A DNA stretch of 7,780 nucleotides, from NCBI GenBank assembly GCA_902766135.1, contig CACXCK010000065.1:1-7780 (forward strand), given 5' to 3'. Below the pieces are notes generated by a model. It did no database searches. It had not been told where the DNA came from and was given only the letters and a program-made list of their open reading frames with translations. The DNA comes from an uncultured Erysipelotrichaceae bacterium. GTDB lineage: Bacteria; Bacillota_I; Bacilli_A; RF39; UBA660. Each line of letters opens with the position of its first letter. Position 1 is the first letter of the stretch. The position numbers were made by a program, and so were the translations under genes. Shown here in pieces: positions 1 to 7,059 of the stretch.

Positions 1-14
1 AGCCAATAAGCTTT

Positions 15-2015
15 TTAAATCTCTCCTAAATCATTAAAAATCGAATACAATTTTTCTTCATCCCAAATCTCGATTCCTAAATCTTTTGCTTTTGTGGCTT
101 TGGATCCTGGGTTATCTCCTACTATTACCACGTTAGTTTTGGCAGAAACACTACTACTTGCATGTCCACCATATGAGTCAATTATACGTTCTATTTCATC
201 TCTTCCCATGAATGAAATGGTACCTGTAACAACAAATCTTCTCCCACTTATAAGTTCATTATTCTTAAGTTCTTCGCCTTTATAAGTTTGATTTATACCA
301 TATTCCATCAATTTGTTAATTATTTCTTTATTATTTGGGTCATTAAAGTATGCAACTATATTGTATGCTAAGATTGGGCCGATATCTTTAATTGTTTCCA
401 ATTCTTCTTTAGTTTTTGTGGATAGTTCTTCCAATGTTTTATATTTTCTAGCTAAAAGGAGTGCTGTTTTGTCACCTATGCCTCCTATGCCTAAGCCAAA
501 TAGTAATCTTTCTAGGCTGTTTTCTTTACTATTTTCGATAGCTATTAAAAGGTTATCAACACTTTTGGATCCGTATCCTTCTAATTCTATTAAGTCTTCT
601 TTGTGATTTTTCAGCAAGTATATATCCGGAATTTTTTTGACGAATCCTAGATTGAATAGGTCTTGCATAATTTGTTCTCCTAGTCCATCTATGTTCATGG
701 CATGACGAGATGCAAAATGAATAAGTGTTTCTGTATGTCTAGCTGGACATGATTCATTTGGACAGTAGTGATCAACCTGGCCTTCTTTCTTTTGTAAAAC
801 AGTTCCGCATATCGGGCAGGTACTAATCATTTTAAATTCTTGTTCTTCCCCTGTTCTTCTCTCTATTTTAGGGCCAACTACTTCAGGAATGACATCTCCT
901 GCTTTTCTAATAGAGACAGTATCACCTATTTTTAGGCCTTTTTCAAGGATATATTCTTCATTATGGAGTGTTGCTCTTTTAACAGTTGAGCCCATAATTA
1001 TGACTGGTTCTAATACGGCGTTTGGTGTAATACGTCCTGTTCTTCCGACCGTAAAAATAATATCTGTTAACTTTGTTAGTACTTCTTCAGCTGGGAATTT
1101 ATAAGCAATTGCCCATTTTGGATATTTGGAAGTATATCCTAGTTTTTCTTGCATATGTAGATCGTTAAGTTTAATAACTACGCCGTCAATGTCATATGGT
1201 AAACTATTTCTTTTTTCACCATATTCATGAATGAAAGCTAATATTTCATCGATATTTTTGACAATTCTGTTAGCTGGATTTACTTTTAAACCCAGTTTTT
1301 CCATATATTTTAAAGCATCATAATGCTTATCTATATTGTAATCTAAAGGATTTGGTAAATGATAAATCCAAGTGTCTAAATTTCTTTTAGCAGCTACTTT
1401 AGAATCTAATTGTCTTATTGATCCAGCAGCTGCGTTACGACAGTTTTGAAGTAATGGTAAGCCTTCTTTTTCACGTTCTAAATTTGCTTTTATGAGTGAT
1501 TCTTTAGGCATATATATTTCACCGCGAACTTCAATAGAAACATCTTCTTTTAGATGCATTGGGACGCTTCTAATTGTTCTTACATTATGAGAGATGTCTT
1601 CACCAGTTATGCCATCACCTCTAGTTGCTCCACTTTTGAAAATACCATTCTCATAACGAAGAGAAACAGATACCCCATCTATTTTTAATTCGCAGACATA
1701 CTCCGGAGTAATTCCTGCATCTCTAATACGCTTGTCAAAGGCTATTATTTCTTCTTCGCTAAAAACATCTGGAAGAGATAGCATGGGAATTTGGTGCTTT
1801 ATTTTTTGAAATTTTTCAATGACCATTCCCCCAACTCTTTTAGTTGGAGAGTTAGGATTGTCATATTCACTATGACGTGCTTCTAGACTTTCTAATTCTC
1901 TTAAATATTTATCAAATTCTTGGTCTGTTAAGGTTGGATTTGCTAATACATAGTATTCATAGTTAGCATTATCTAATATTTTTGTTAGTTCTTTAATTCT
2001 TTCAAGTTCATTCAT
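15..2015 (-). CDS. ligA: NAD-dependent DNA ligase LigA
   Basis: This enzyme seals 3'-OH/5'-phosphate nicks in duplex DNA, using NAD+ to adenylate an active-site lysine, during replication and repair. All domains of the family are present in its 666 residues, a normal length. The N-terminal Ia domain has the Tyr pair (Y21-Y22) that contacts NMN. The adenylation domain has the KxDG motif with catalytic K111 (CELKIDG) and the RNAAAGS motif near 193-199. An OB fold spans about 315-385. A four-cysteine zinc finger uses C400, C403, C418 and C423. Helix-hairpin-helix repeats lie at about 435-575 and a BRCT domain at about 587-664. The ATG is chosen because GGAGG (2020-2024) precedes it by 4 bases. 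The start overlaps the end of the nucleotidyltransferase gene by 8 bases, indicating translational coupling as the last visible gene of the pcrA operon. A GGAGAG just before the stop may serve a further gene beyond the window. Identification is firm. Confidence 0.98.
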   Translation of the reverse strand: MNELERIKELTKILDNANYEYYVLANPTLTDQEFDKYLRELESLEARHSEYDNPNSPTKRVGGMVIEKFQKIKHQIPMLSLPDVFSEEEIIAFDKRIRDAGITPEYVCELKIDGVSVSLRYENGIFKSGATRGDGITGEDISHNVRTIRSVPMHLKEDVSIEVRGEIYMPKESLIKANLEREKEGLPLLQNCRNAAAGSIRQLDSKVAAKRNLDTWIYHLPNPLDYNIDKHYDALKYMEKLGLKVNPANRIVKNIDEILAFIHEYGEKRNSLPYDIDGVVIKLNDLHMQEKLGYTSKYPKWAIAYKFPAEEVLTKLTDIIFTVGRTGRITPNAVLEPVIIMGSTVKRATLHNEEYILEKGLKIGDTVSIRKAGDVIPEVVGPKIERRTGEEQEFKMISTCPICGTVLQKKEGQVDHYCPNESCPARHTETLIHFASRHAMNIDGLGEQIMQDLFNLGFVKKIPDIYLLKNHKEDLIELEGYGSKSVDNLLIAIENSKENSLERLLFGLGIGGIGDKTALLLARKYKTLEELSTKTKEELETIKDIGPILAYNIVAYFNDPNNKEIINKLMEYGINQTYKGEELKNNELISGRRFVVTGTISFMGRDEIERIIDSYGGHASSSVSAKTNVVIVGDNPGSKATKAKDLGIEIWDEEKLYSIFNDLGEI

Positions 2016-2913
2016 GATTCCTCCATAGATAATTTGGATACGTTTTATTATTTTTTAGCTCTTTTAATTTATTTTTGACGATTTCTAAATCTTCTTTATA
2101 TGTCATACCAATCCATTCACTTTCTGATTTAACCTCCATAAGTTTGATTTTTTTGCTTTCAATAAAGGCTTGCAAAGCTTCAGGAAGTAATGCTTCACTA
2201 TTTAGTACTGCTTCTTCACTATTGTTAAAAAAATCTTTAAAATATTCTTCAAGAAGCACAAATATATCTTTTTTGAACGCAAACATATTCATGGAAACTG
2301 GTGTATCTTCGCGAATAGTAAAATCTTCTTTCCCGTTTAAAGGACTGGCAATAATTTTAGAATTATCCCTTTTTATACTGCTTTCTACAATCTTCATTAT
2401 TTCATTATTATTAGTTTCTATGACCCCTCTTTTAACTATTCCTTCACCACAAGATTCACCGTATTCGTATGATATACATGCGTATTCATGAGGATTGTGG
2501 TTATTATCTAGAAAAGCACTAGCGTTTTTGTAAGCATTATGACCGTAGAAATCGTCTGCGTTAATGACAACAAAATCTTCATCAATAACATCTTTAGCTG
2601 CTAAGACAGCCTGAACAGTCCCCCATGGTTTTGTTCTCTTTGATATATCTATTCTACTTGGAATATCTTCTAATCGCTGAAATGCATAAGATACAGGAAT
2701 GATATTTTTTATTCTCTTCCCTATCGTTTCTTCGAAATCATTTAGGAGCTCTTCTTTAATAACAAAAACCACTTTATTAAAACCATTTCTTTTGGCATCG
2801 TAAATTGAATAATCAATTAAGAAATTGTTTTCATCATCGACTGGAGTGATTTGTTTTAGTCCTCCGAAGCGTGAGCCCATGCCGGCTGCCATAACTAATA
2901 GTGTTTTATTCAT
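2008..2913 (-). CDS. Sugar-phosphate-type nucleotidyltransferase (NTP transferase domain)
   Basis: A 301-residue protein of the GT-A-like nucleotidyltransferase superfamily, which joins an NTP to a sugar-phosphate or similar phosphorylated substrate to give an NDP-activated precursor. The nucleotide-binding loop is seen at the N terminus, residues 8-21 (MAAGMGSRFGGLKQ), with the GxGSR core and K20. A second conserved stretch, KPWGTVQAV, lies at 95-103. INADDFYG at 117-124 supplies the acidic residues (D120, D121) expected to hold the metal, and SMNMFAF lies at 207-213. No membrane segment or second catalytic domain is visible, so a soluble cytoplasmic enzyme is expected. The substrate cannot be read from sequence; cell-wall or capsule precursor supply is a guess. 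AAGGAAGG (2924-2932) lies 10 bases before the ATG. The gene ends 8 bases inside ligA, so the two are probably co-translated. A nucleotide-sugar enzyme between helicase and ligase genes has no obvious functional link to them. Confidence 0.88.
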   Translation of the reverse strand: MNKTLLVMAAGMGSRFGGLKQITPVDDENNFLIDYSIYDAKRNGFNKVVFVIKEELLNDFEETIGKRIKNIIPVSYAFQRLEDIPSRIDISKRTKPWGTVQAVLAAKDVIDEDFVVINADDFYGHNAYKNASAFLDNNHNPHEYACISYEYGESCGEGIVKRGVIETNNNEIMKIVESSIKRDNSKIIASPLNGKEDFTIREDTPVSMNMFAFKKDIFVLLEEYFKDFFNNSEEAVLNSEALLPEALQAFIESKKIKLMEVKSESEWIGMTYKEDLEIVKNKLKELKNNKTYPNYLWRNHE

Positions 2914-2966
2914 ATTTTTTTGTCCTTCCTTTATTAATTGTTTTTTCTAAATTATTTAAAGCTTCA

Positions 2967-3281
2967 TTAAGTGTTTGCCTCTCTATTTTGTTCTAGATTG
3001 ATATGTCTTATTGTTTTATTTTCAAGCCAAGTATATTCAAAGTAAGCTAAAAATTCTCCTTTATTCTTTTGGTAGCGAAAGCACAAGAAACAATCATTTG
3101 TTACTCTTGCTAGTAATTCTTGGTGTTCTTCTAATTCTTTAGGTATTGTTGGCAATGTGTGAATAATTATTTCACTACCCTTATAAAACTTATATAATGA
3201 ACTGAAAAAACGTCCTTGATGTAAAAATACTTTGGTTGTTATTCCTTCGTTTACGACATAATCTGAACTCAAGTGAATCAC
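2967..3281 (-). CDS. Small protein of unknown function in the pcrA operon
   Basis: A 104-residue protein that I do not recognise. It has alternating hydrophobic and polar segments suggesting beta strands, for example around residues 17-42 and 63-83. It has two cysteines close together (C64 and C67, in DCFLCF), an acidic helix-like patch near 48-57, and no signal peptide or membrane segment. The longest start is a GTG whose first four bases (GTGA) overlap the pcrA TGA stop. A Shine-Dalgarno AGAAAGG lies only 1 base before that GTG but 10 bases before an in-frame TTG at 3270-3272, so translation may begin three codons later. The gene is probably translated by coupling to pcrA. Beyond its TAA, the +1 frame stays open from about 2994 to a TAA at 2906-2908 that overlaps the next gene's ATG. 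A longer, frame-shifted C terminus is therefore possible. No function is proposed. Confidence 0.7.
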   Translation of the reverse strand: MIHLSSDYVVNEGITTKVFLHQGRFFSSLYKFYKGSEIIIHTLPTIPKELEEHQELLARVTNDCFLCFRYQKNKGEFLAYFEYTWLENKTIRHINLEQNREANT

Positions 3282-5362
3282 ACCTTTCTAATACTTTTGT
3301 GATTTTTCATCAGTTTTCTAATTCCATATTGTTTGCTAAAAGCTATTGTAATTATTGATTCATCAACAGAGATAACGACGCCTTTACCATAGATTGTATG
3401 CATTACAACATCTCCTTGTTTATAATCGACATTCTCCTCATGATACATTTCACTGATGTTTAGATGAACTTCTTTTTTGCTTGCTGGTTCATTACTTTCT
3501 ATTAAGTTTGTATCTATTTCATCTATAAATCTGCTAGGTGGATTATTAGTTGTTTTACCATACATCATTCTACTTTTAGCATTTAGTAAGTATAGTCTTT
3601 CTTTTGCTCTTGTTATACCAACATAGCATAGTCTTCTTTCTTCTTCAAGCCCACCTTCTTCTAGGAAGCTATTTTGATGTGGGAATATTCCATCTTCCAT
3701 ACCAATTAAGAAAACAAATGGAAATTCTAGTCCTTTAGCACTATGAAGGGTCATTAGAGTTACAACATCGGTTGTATCTTGATGTTCAGAAATATCGGAA
3801 ATAAGGCTTATTTCTTCAAGGAAATCACCTAAATCAACACTTCCTGTTCGACTTTCGAATGTTGTTGTTATACTTTTAAATTCGTTCAAATTATCTAGTC
3901 TTAATTCACTTTCTAAAGTTCCTTCTGATTCTAGTTCTTTTTTCATACCTGATTTTTCGATAATATCCGTAATAAGTTCAGTTAAACTCATTGACTCAGA
4001 ATCGTGTTTTAATTCGAGAATAAGATTTTTAAAAGCCAATTCTTTACCATCTTTTATTATTTCAAAGATACTTTTATTTTCTGTTGAGGCTGTTTTCTCT
4101 AGTTTTTCTATAGTTGCATTGCCGATCTTTCTTTTAGGAACATTTATTACCCTTCTTAGTGATATATCATCATTTTCATTTAGAATAAGACGTAAGTAAC
4201 ATATTAAATCTTTTATTTCTTTACGAGCATAGAAGTAATAACTACCTACTACTTTGTATGGAATATTTTCTTTTAAAAATTGCTCTTCAACAATTCTTGA
4301 TTGGGCATTTGTTCTGTAAAAAACAGCGATTTCATTTTTCTTTCTGCCCATTTCTAGAAGTTTCTTAATTTCTGAAGTTACGTAACTCGCTTCTTGACGT
4401 TCATCATAAGCTCTCGTATATTTTATTTTCAAACCTTCGCCATGATGGCTTCGAAGATTTTTTTCTTTTCTTTCTTTATTATTTTTGATGACAGAATTTG
4501 CTGCATCTAGGATCATTTTGGTGCTACGATAGTTATCTTCTAGAGATATTACTTTGGTATCTTTGTAATCATTTTCAAAGTTTAGAATGTTTTTGTAGTT
4601 AGCTCCTCTAAATTGATAAATGGATTGATCTGGATCACCAACAACAAAGAGGTTTTTATACTTTTGGGCAAGTAGCTTTACAAGTTGATATTGAACTTCG
4701 TTGGTATCTTGATACTCGTCTATTAAAATGTAGCGATATCTATTTTGATATTTTTCTAATATACTTTGATTATTCTTAAATAACATAACTGGTATTTTTA
4801 ATAAATCATCGAAATCGACAGAATTATTCTGTTTTAATTTTTGGCTGTATTCTTTATATATTTCGTAAGCAATTTGTTCAGCATCTGTTTTAAAGTATTT
4901 TTCTATTTCATCATTTGATAATAATTCATTTTTTATAAAGCTTATTCTATTTTTTACAAAGCCCGGGGTTATCTCTTTTGAGTCATAGCCTTTTTCTTTG
5001 ATTATTTTCTTTATAAGACTTGTTACATCATCACTATCAAGGATTGTAAAATTTTTCTTTAAACCTGATTCTTCAGTATTCTCTCTTAATAGTCTAACCC
5101 CAAATGAGTGAAATGTTCCAACGAAACTATGTTCTGCATTAGTTAGTTTAGATAGTCTTTCTTTCATTTCTTTTGCTGCCTTATTTGTAAATGTAATGGC
5201 AAGTATTTGATAATCAGGGATGCCTTCGCTTATTAGTTTGGCAATTCTAGTTGTTAATACTTTTGTTTTGCCAGAACCTGCGCCGGCAATAACTAAACAT
5301 GGGCCATCTACGTGGTTAACGGCTTCTTTTTGTAATTCATTTAAATTTGTTATATCTATCAT
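3278..5362 (-). CDS. pcrA: ATP-dependent DNA helicase PcrA (UvrD/Rep family, superfamily 1)
   Basis: A 3'-5' DNA helicase and translocase that acts in nucleotide-excision and mismatch repair, in rolling-circle replication, and in clearing stalled RNA polymerase. Its 694 residues carry every SF1A motif. The Q motif lies at 7-15. Walker A is GAGSGKT at 27-33 (K32). Motif Ia is ITFTNKAAKEM at 56-66 and motif Ic is GTFHSFG at 82-88. Walker B is IDEYQDTN at 214-221. Motif III is VGDPDQSIYQFRGA at 241-254 and motif IV contains NYRS at 277-280. Motif V (TLHSAKGLEF) lies at 538-547 and motif VI (CYVGITRAKERLYL) at 579-592. Residues 647-694 form the Tudor-like C-terminal domain (DVVMHTIYGKGVV...) that in PcrA/UvrD binds RNA polymerase. 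That domain and the GIF/FPH segment favour PcrA over Rep. GAGG in GAGGTAA precedes the ATG by 8 bases. It is the first gene of the operon and overlaps the next by 4 bases (GTGA). The naming is secure at family level. Confidence 0.96.
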   Translation of the reverse strand: MIDITNLNELQKEAVNHVDGPCLVIAGAGSGKTKVLTTRIAKLISEGIPDYQILAITFTNKAAKEMKERLSKLTNAEHSFVGTFHSFGVRLLRENTEESGLKKNFTILDSDDVTSLIKKIIKEKGYDSKEITPGFVKNRISFIKNELLSNDEIEKYFKTDAEQIAYEIYKEYSQKLKQNNSVDFDDLLKIPVMLFKNNQSILEKYQNRYRYILIDEYQDTNEVQYQLVKLLAQKYKNLFVVGDPDQSIYQFRGANYKNILNFENDYKDTKVISLEDNYRSTKMILDAANSVIKNNKERKEKNLRSHHGEGLKIKYTRAYDERQEASYVTSEIKKLLEMGRKKNEIAVFYRTNAQSRIVEEQFLKENIPYKVVGSYYFYARKEIKDLICYLRLILNENDDISLRRVINVPKRKIGNATIEKLEKTASTENKSIFEIIKDGKELAFKNLILELKHDSESMSLTELITDIIEKSGMKKELESEGTLESELRLDNLNEFKSITTTFESRTGSVDLGDFLEEISLISDISEHQDTTDVVTLMTLHSAKGLEFPFVFLIGMEDGIFPHQNSFLEEGGLEEERRLCYVGITRAKERLYLLNAKSRMMYGKTTNNPPSRFIDEIDTNLIESNEPASKKEVHLNISEMYHEENVDYKQGDVVMHTIYGKGVVISVDESIITIAFSKQYGIRKLMKNHKSIRKV
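3283..3289 (-). promoter_or_regulatory. Ribosome binding site inside the pcrA 3' end
   Basis: AGAAAGG on the minus strand matches the 5' part of the Bacillus-type Shine-Dalgarno sequence. It sits 1 base from the GTG at 3279-3281 (too close for good initiation) and 10 bases from the in-frame TTG at 3270-3272, so it argues for the TTG as start of the small downstream protein. The motif is seen directly; its use is inferred. Confidence 0.45.
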
Positions 5363-5380
5363 TTCTGTTACCTCGTATTT

Positions 5381-5409
5381 ATTATATCAAGATTTTCACT
5401 TAATTTAAA
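5381..5409 (-). promoter_or_regulatory. Sigma-A-type promoter of the pcrA operon
   Basis: On the minus strand a perfect -10 TATAAT (5381-5386) is preceded by TGA, giving an extended -10. A weak -35 TTTAAA (5404-5409, four of six bases match TTGACA) lies exactly 17 bases upstream. The predicted transcript would start about 12-15 bases before the pcrA ATG, giving a very short leader. The -35 box overlaps the T-run of the upstream terminator, so the two units are packed back to back. Confidence 0.7.
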
Positions 5410-5437
5410 TAAGAAAAGAATTGCATTAGCAATTCTT
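5405..5437 (-). terminator. Rho-independent terminator after the small TasA-like gene
   Basis: The minus strand has a perfect 9-bp stem, AAGAATTGC / GCAATTCTT (arms 5429-5437 and 5416-5424), with a 4-base TAAT loop, followed by a T-rich tail TTCTTATTT. The first arm overlaps the stop codon of the gene at 5436-5972. The stem is AT-rich and the tail is interrupted by a C, so termination may be moderate. Confidence 0.75.
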
Positions 5438-5972
5438 ACATGTCAACTTTATTGTTAATATTTACAATATCATATGTAAATGCTTTTTGGCATTCATTTA
5501 TTGGTGTATTTTCTTTAAGCCATAAATTCATTTTATGTGTTTTTTCAGTACCATCAAGATTTCCTTCAGCCATTACGAAGTAGTAGTAATTGTTGTCTTC
5601 TATTTGTAATGTTGAAGACATGTCATGAATTTCTCCGTCAAAAGAATATTTTAAGTATTTATAGTTTAGTTTTGTGCTTTTGGGGACTCTTATGGCTAAC
5701 CGATAATCCGATCTTAGGCGAGTATCATTTTTTAGATAAATGGTTGTTGGAATTAAATTTTTTAATGATACTTCATCTTTAATCGGGTAATCTCTAATCC
5801 CCTGTTTATTGGCAGTTAAGACGTATGTATAGCTAGTGTCTACATATTTTTTAGCCTCTAGTAGTTTTTCGTCGTACCAAATACCCCAGATTGGATAACT
5901 TGCAATTATGATAAATATAGCGATGATGATTTCTATCTTTTTGTGATAGATTATTTTTTGTCTGTTAAGCAT
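5436..5972 (-). CDS. Membrane-anchored TasA/camelysin-like protein next to SipW
   Basis: A 178-residue protein with a basic start (RQKIIYHKK), one hydrophobic segment at about 13-31 (IEIIIAIFIIIASYPIW), then an extracytoplasmic domain of about 140 residues with no further membrane span. The C-terminal part resembles the end of the TasA-like protein at 7084-7780. In both, a strand with hydrophobic/aromatic alternation is followed by an acidic turn, a K/QxxxF segment and a closing strand (NLWLKENTPINECQKAFTYD here; a WLxE..P....K.F pattern). This is the strand pattern seen at the end of SipW-dependent TasA/camelysin family proteins. The sequence IWYDE after the hydrophobic core resembles a degenerate SipW-type signal peptide, but I see no clean AxA cleavage site, so it may stay anchored. 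C161 is the only cysteine. AGAGGGGG lies 5 bases before the ATG. It has its own promoter and terminator, so it is monocistronic. Assignment rests on context and pattern, not on a decisive motif. Confidence 0.6.
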   Translation of the reverse strand: MLNRQKIIYHKKIEIIIAIFIIIASYPIWGIWYDEKLLEAKKYVDTSYTYVLTANKQGIRDYPIKDEVSLKNLIPTTIYLKNDTRLRSDYRLAIRVPKSTKLNYKYLKYSFDGEIHDMSSTLQIEDNNYYYFVMAEGNLDGTEKTHKMNLWLKENTPINECQKAFTYDIVNINNKVDM

Positions 5973-5997
5973 TTTAACCCCCTCTTTTTAGTGAGGT

Positions 5998-6026
5998 ATT
6001 CTATCACATAAACATTTGTTTGTCAA
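5998..6026 (-). promoter_or_regulatory. Near-consensus sigma-A promoter of the small TasA-like gene
   Basis: On the minus strand, a perfect -35 TTGACA (6021-6026) is followed after exactly 17 bases by the -10 TAGAAT (5998-6003), which is preceded by TGA (extended -10). This is the best promoter match in the window and predicts strong, independent expression of the gene at 5436-5972, with a leader of roughly 20 bases. Confidence 0.85.
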
Positions 6027-6033
6027 TCATGGT

Positions 6034-6068
6034 AAAAAATGAAGCTAAATCGTTAATAATTTAGCTTC
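6034..6068 (-). terminator. Rho-independent terminator after sipW
   Basis: On the minus strand, a perfect 10-bp stem, GAAGCTAAAT / ATTTAGCTTC (arms 6059-6068 and 6041-6050), has an 8-base loop and is followed by six T. It begins 3 bases after the sipW TAA and separates sipW from the promoter at 5998-6026, so the downstream gene is a separate unit. Confidence 0.88.
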
Positions 6069-6071
6069 TCT

Positions 6072-6992
6072 TTATTTATTCTCTTCATCATCTTTAGTGG
6101 CTAGCTTTGGAAGTTCAAATGGGATGTTTTCTTTTTCAATCTTTTTTGGTTCTTCTTGGGATTGCTTTTCATCTTGTGATTCTTTAATAGCTACTAACCC
6201 ACTCTCATTATTAGTTACTTCATTTTGTTTTTGTTTTTCATCTAATGATTTTATTAGTTCATCAATTTCTTTTTCATCTTCTTCTCGTTCATTTAGTACT
6301 TTTCCTTTTGTTGAATAATGAAATACTAAATTGTTTTCTATTTCTTGTTTTGTTTTTTGCTCTGCTTCTTTGGCTTCTTCTTCTTCTTGATTAAATTTAT
6401 CCAAATTGGTTTTAGCTCCTGATAGCCTAAAAATCTTTAAGATATCTGATATTATAACGCCTAGGGCTGGTAGTACGATTACTACGAGCCAACCACCTTT
6501 TTGACCTAAAAATTCCTGTATTCGCCCTAGTTGAGGTATTTTAAACAATACTTTTCCTAATACTTTCTGATATTCAGCATTTGTATTATCCGGTATTAAG
6601 TTAGCATCGCCTTGCGTCTTGTATGAGTAATTGTCGCCGTCTTTTACTACTTCTATAACACGGTGTGTTATTGTCATGTTACTTGTTAAATTAGATGTTG
6701 AAATAAATGTTATTACGTCCCCTACTTTTATGTCTTCTGGCTTTTTTACATTTACATCTACAATAACATCGTATACTTTTATATTTGGCTCCATACTTGC
6801 TGAGAGAATTGTATATAAGGAAAAGGCTGGTTTATAGTTTTCGCCTTTTTCGCCATAAATTTTTGTGGCAAAAAAGTAGTATACTAAAAATATCGCTATT
6901 ATTACTAAAATTACGAGAACTACCCAAGAAATGATTCCGGATACAAATTTTAATGCGTTAGTGAATGATACAAATTTTTCATTTTTCTTCAT
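6072..6992 (-). CDS. sipW: Signal peptidase I of the SipW / ER type with long acidic C-terminal tail
   Basis: A membrane serine protease (family S26, SipW/ER-like branch) that removes signal peptides from exported proteins; in Bacillus SipW processes TasA and TapA. A first membrane segment lies at about 18-42. The catalytic domain follows outside the membrane with the Ser nucleophile S66 in SASMEPN (64-70) and the second catalytic residue H110 in THRVIEV (109-115). Histidine where classical bacterial enzymes have lysine is the SipW/ER signature. The conserved QGDAN box is at 127-131 with D129, and D135 follows. A second hydrophobic segment spans about 167-188. Residues 191-306 form a highly charged, Glu/Lys/Gln-rich tail with likely coiled-coil stretches at 198-220 and 236-258; topology predicts it is cytoplasmic. 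Bacillus SipW is about 190 residues, so the tail is extra. AGAAGGG (7004-7010) is 11 bases upstream. TasA-like neighbours on both sides suggest its substrates. Confidence 0.92.
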   Translation of the reverse strand: MKKNEKFVSFTNALKFVSGIISWVVLVILVIIAIFLVYYFFATKIYGEKGENYKPAFSLYTILSASMEPNIKVYDVIVDVNVKKPEDIKVGDVITFISTSNLTSNMTITHRVIEVVKDGDNYSYKTQGDANLIPDNTNAEYQKVLGKVLFKIPQLGRIQEFLGQKGGWLVVIVLPALGVIISDILKIFRLSGAKTNLDKFNQEEEEAKEAEQKTKQEIENNLVFHYSTKGKVLNEREEDEKEIDELIKSLDEKQKQNEVTNNESGLVAIKESQDEKQSQEEPKKIEKENIPFELPKLATKDDEENK

Positions 6993-7021
6993 ATATCCGC
7001 AATCCCTTCTATTCTTTTTAT

Positions 7022-7050
7022 ATTATACGCAAATTATTTAATAATTACAA
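7022..7050 (-). promoter_or_regulatory. Sigma-A-type promoter of sipW
   Basis: On the minus strand, -35 TTGTAA (7045-7050) and a perfect -10 TATAAT (7022-7027) are separated by exactly 17 bases. The predicted start is about 20-25 bases before the sipW ATG. It lies directly after the terminator of the upstream gene, so sipW appears to be transcribed on its own. Confidence 0.8.
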
Positions 7051-7059
7051 GTATTGGCT

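Noticed and set aside
1..14. Start of a downstream gene after ligA
   Set aside because: A GGAGAG lies near the ligA end, but no well-placed start codon can be shown in the 14 remaining bases.
94..1104. Plus-strand open frames inside ligA (94-285, 313-606, 889-1104)
   Set aside because: They are antisense to a complete, motif-verified ligA. They are Ser/Leu/Ile-rich as expected from reading AT-rich coding DNA backwards, and they have no recognisable motif.
2075..2491. 138-residue plus-strand open frame
   Set aside because: It lies wholly antisense to the nucleotidyltransferase gene and shows the low-complexity Ser/Leu/Ile composition of a shadow frame.
2914..2966. Promoter or terminator between the small unknown gene and the nucleotidyltransferase
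   Set aside because: There is no convincing -10/-35 pair and no stable hairpin with a T-run; the genes look co-transcribed.
5978..5996. Small hairpin (CCTC / GAGG) over the ribosome site of the small TasA-like gene
   Set aside because: There are only four base pairs, and one arm lies at or before the likely transcription start, so it is too weak to call a regulatory structure.
5220..6837. Plus-strand open frames at 5220-5408, 5537-5782, 6097-6318 and 6631-6837
   Set aside because: They are antisense to pcrA, the TasA-like gene and sipW. The hydrophobic or Ser/Phe-rich character mirrors the charged codons of the real genes.
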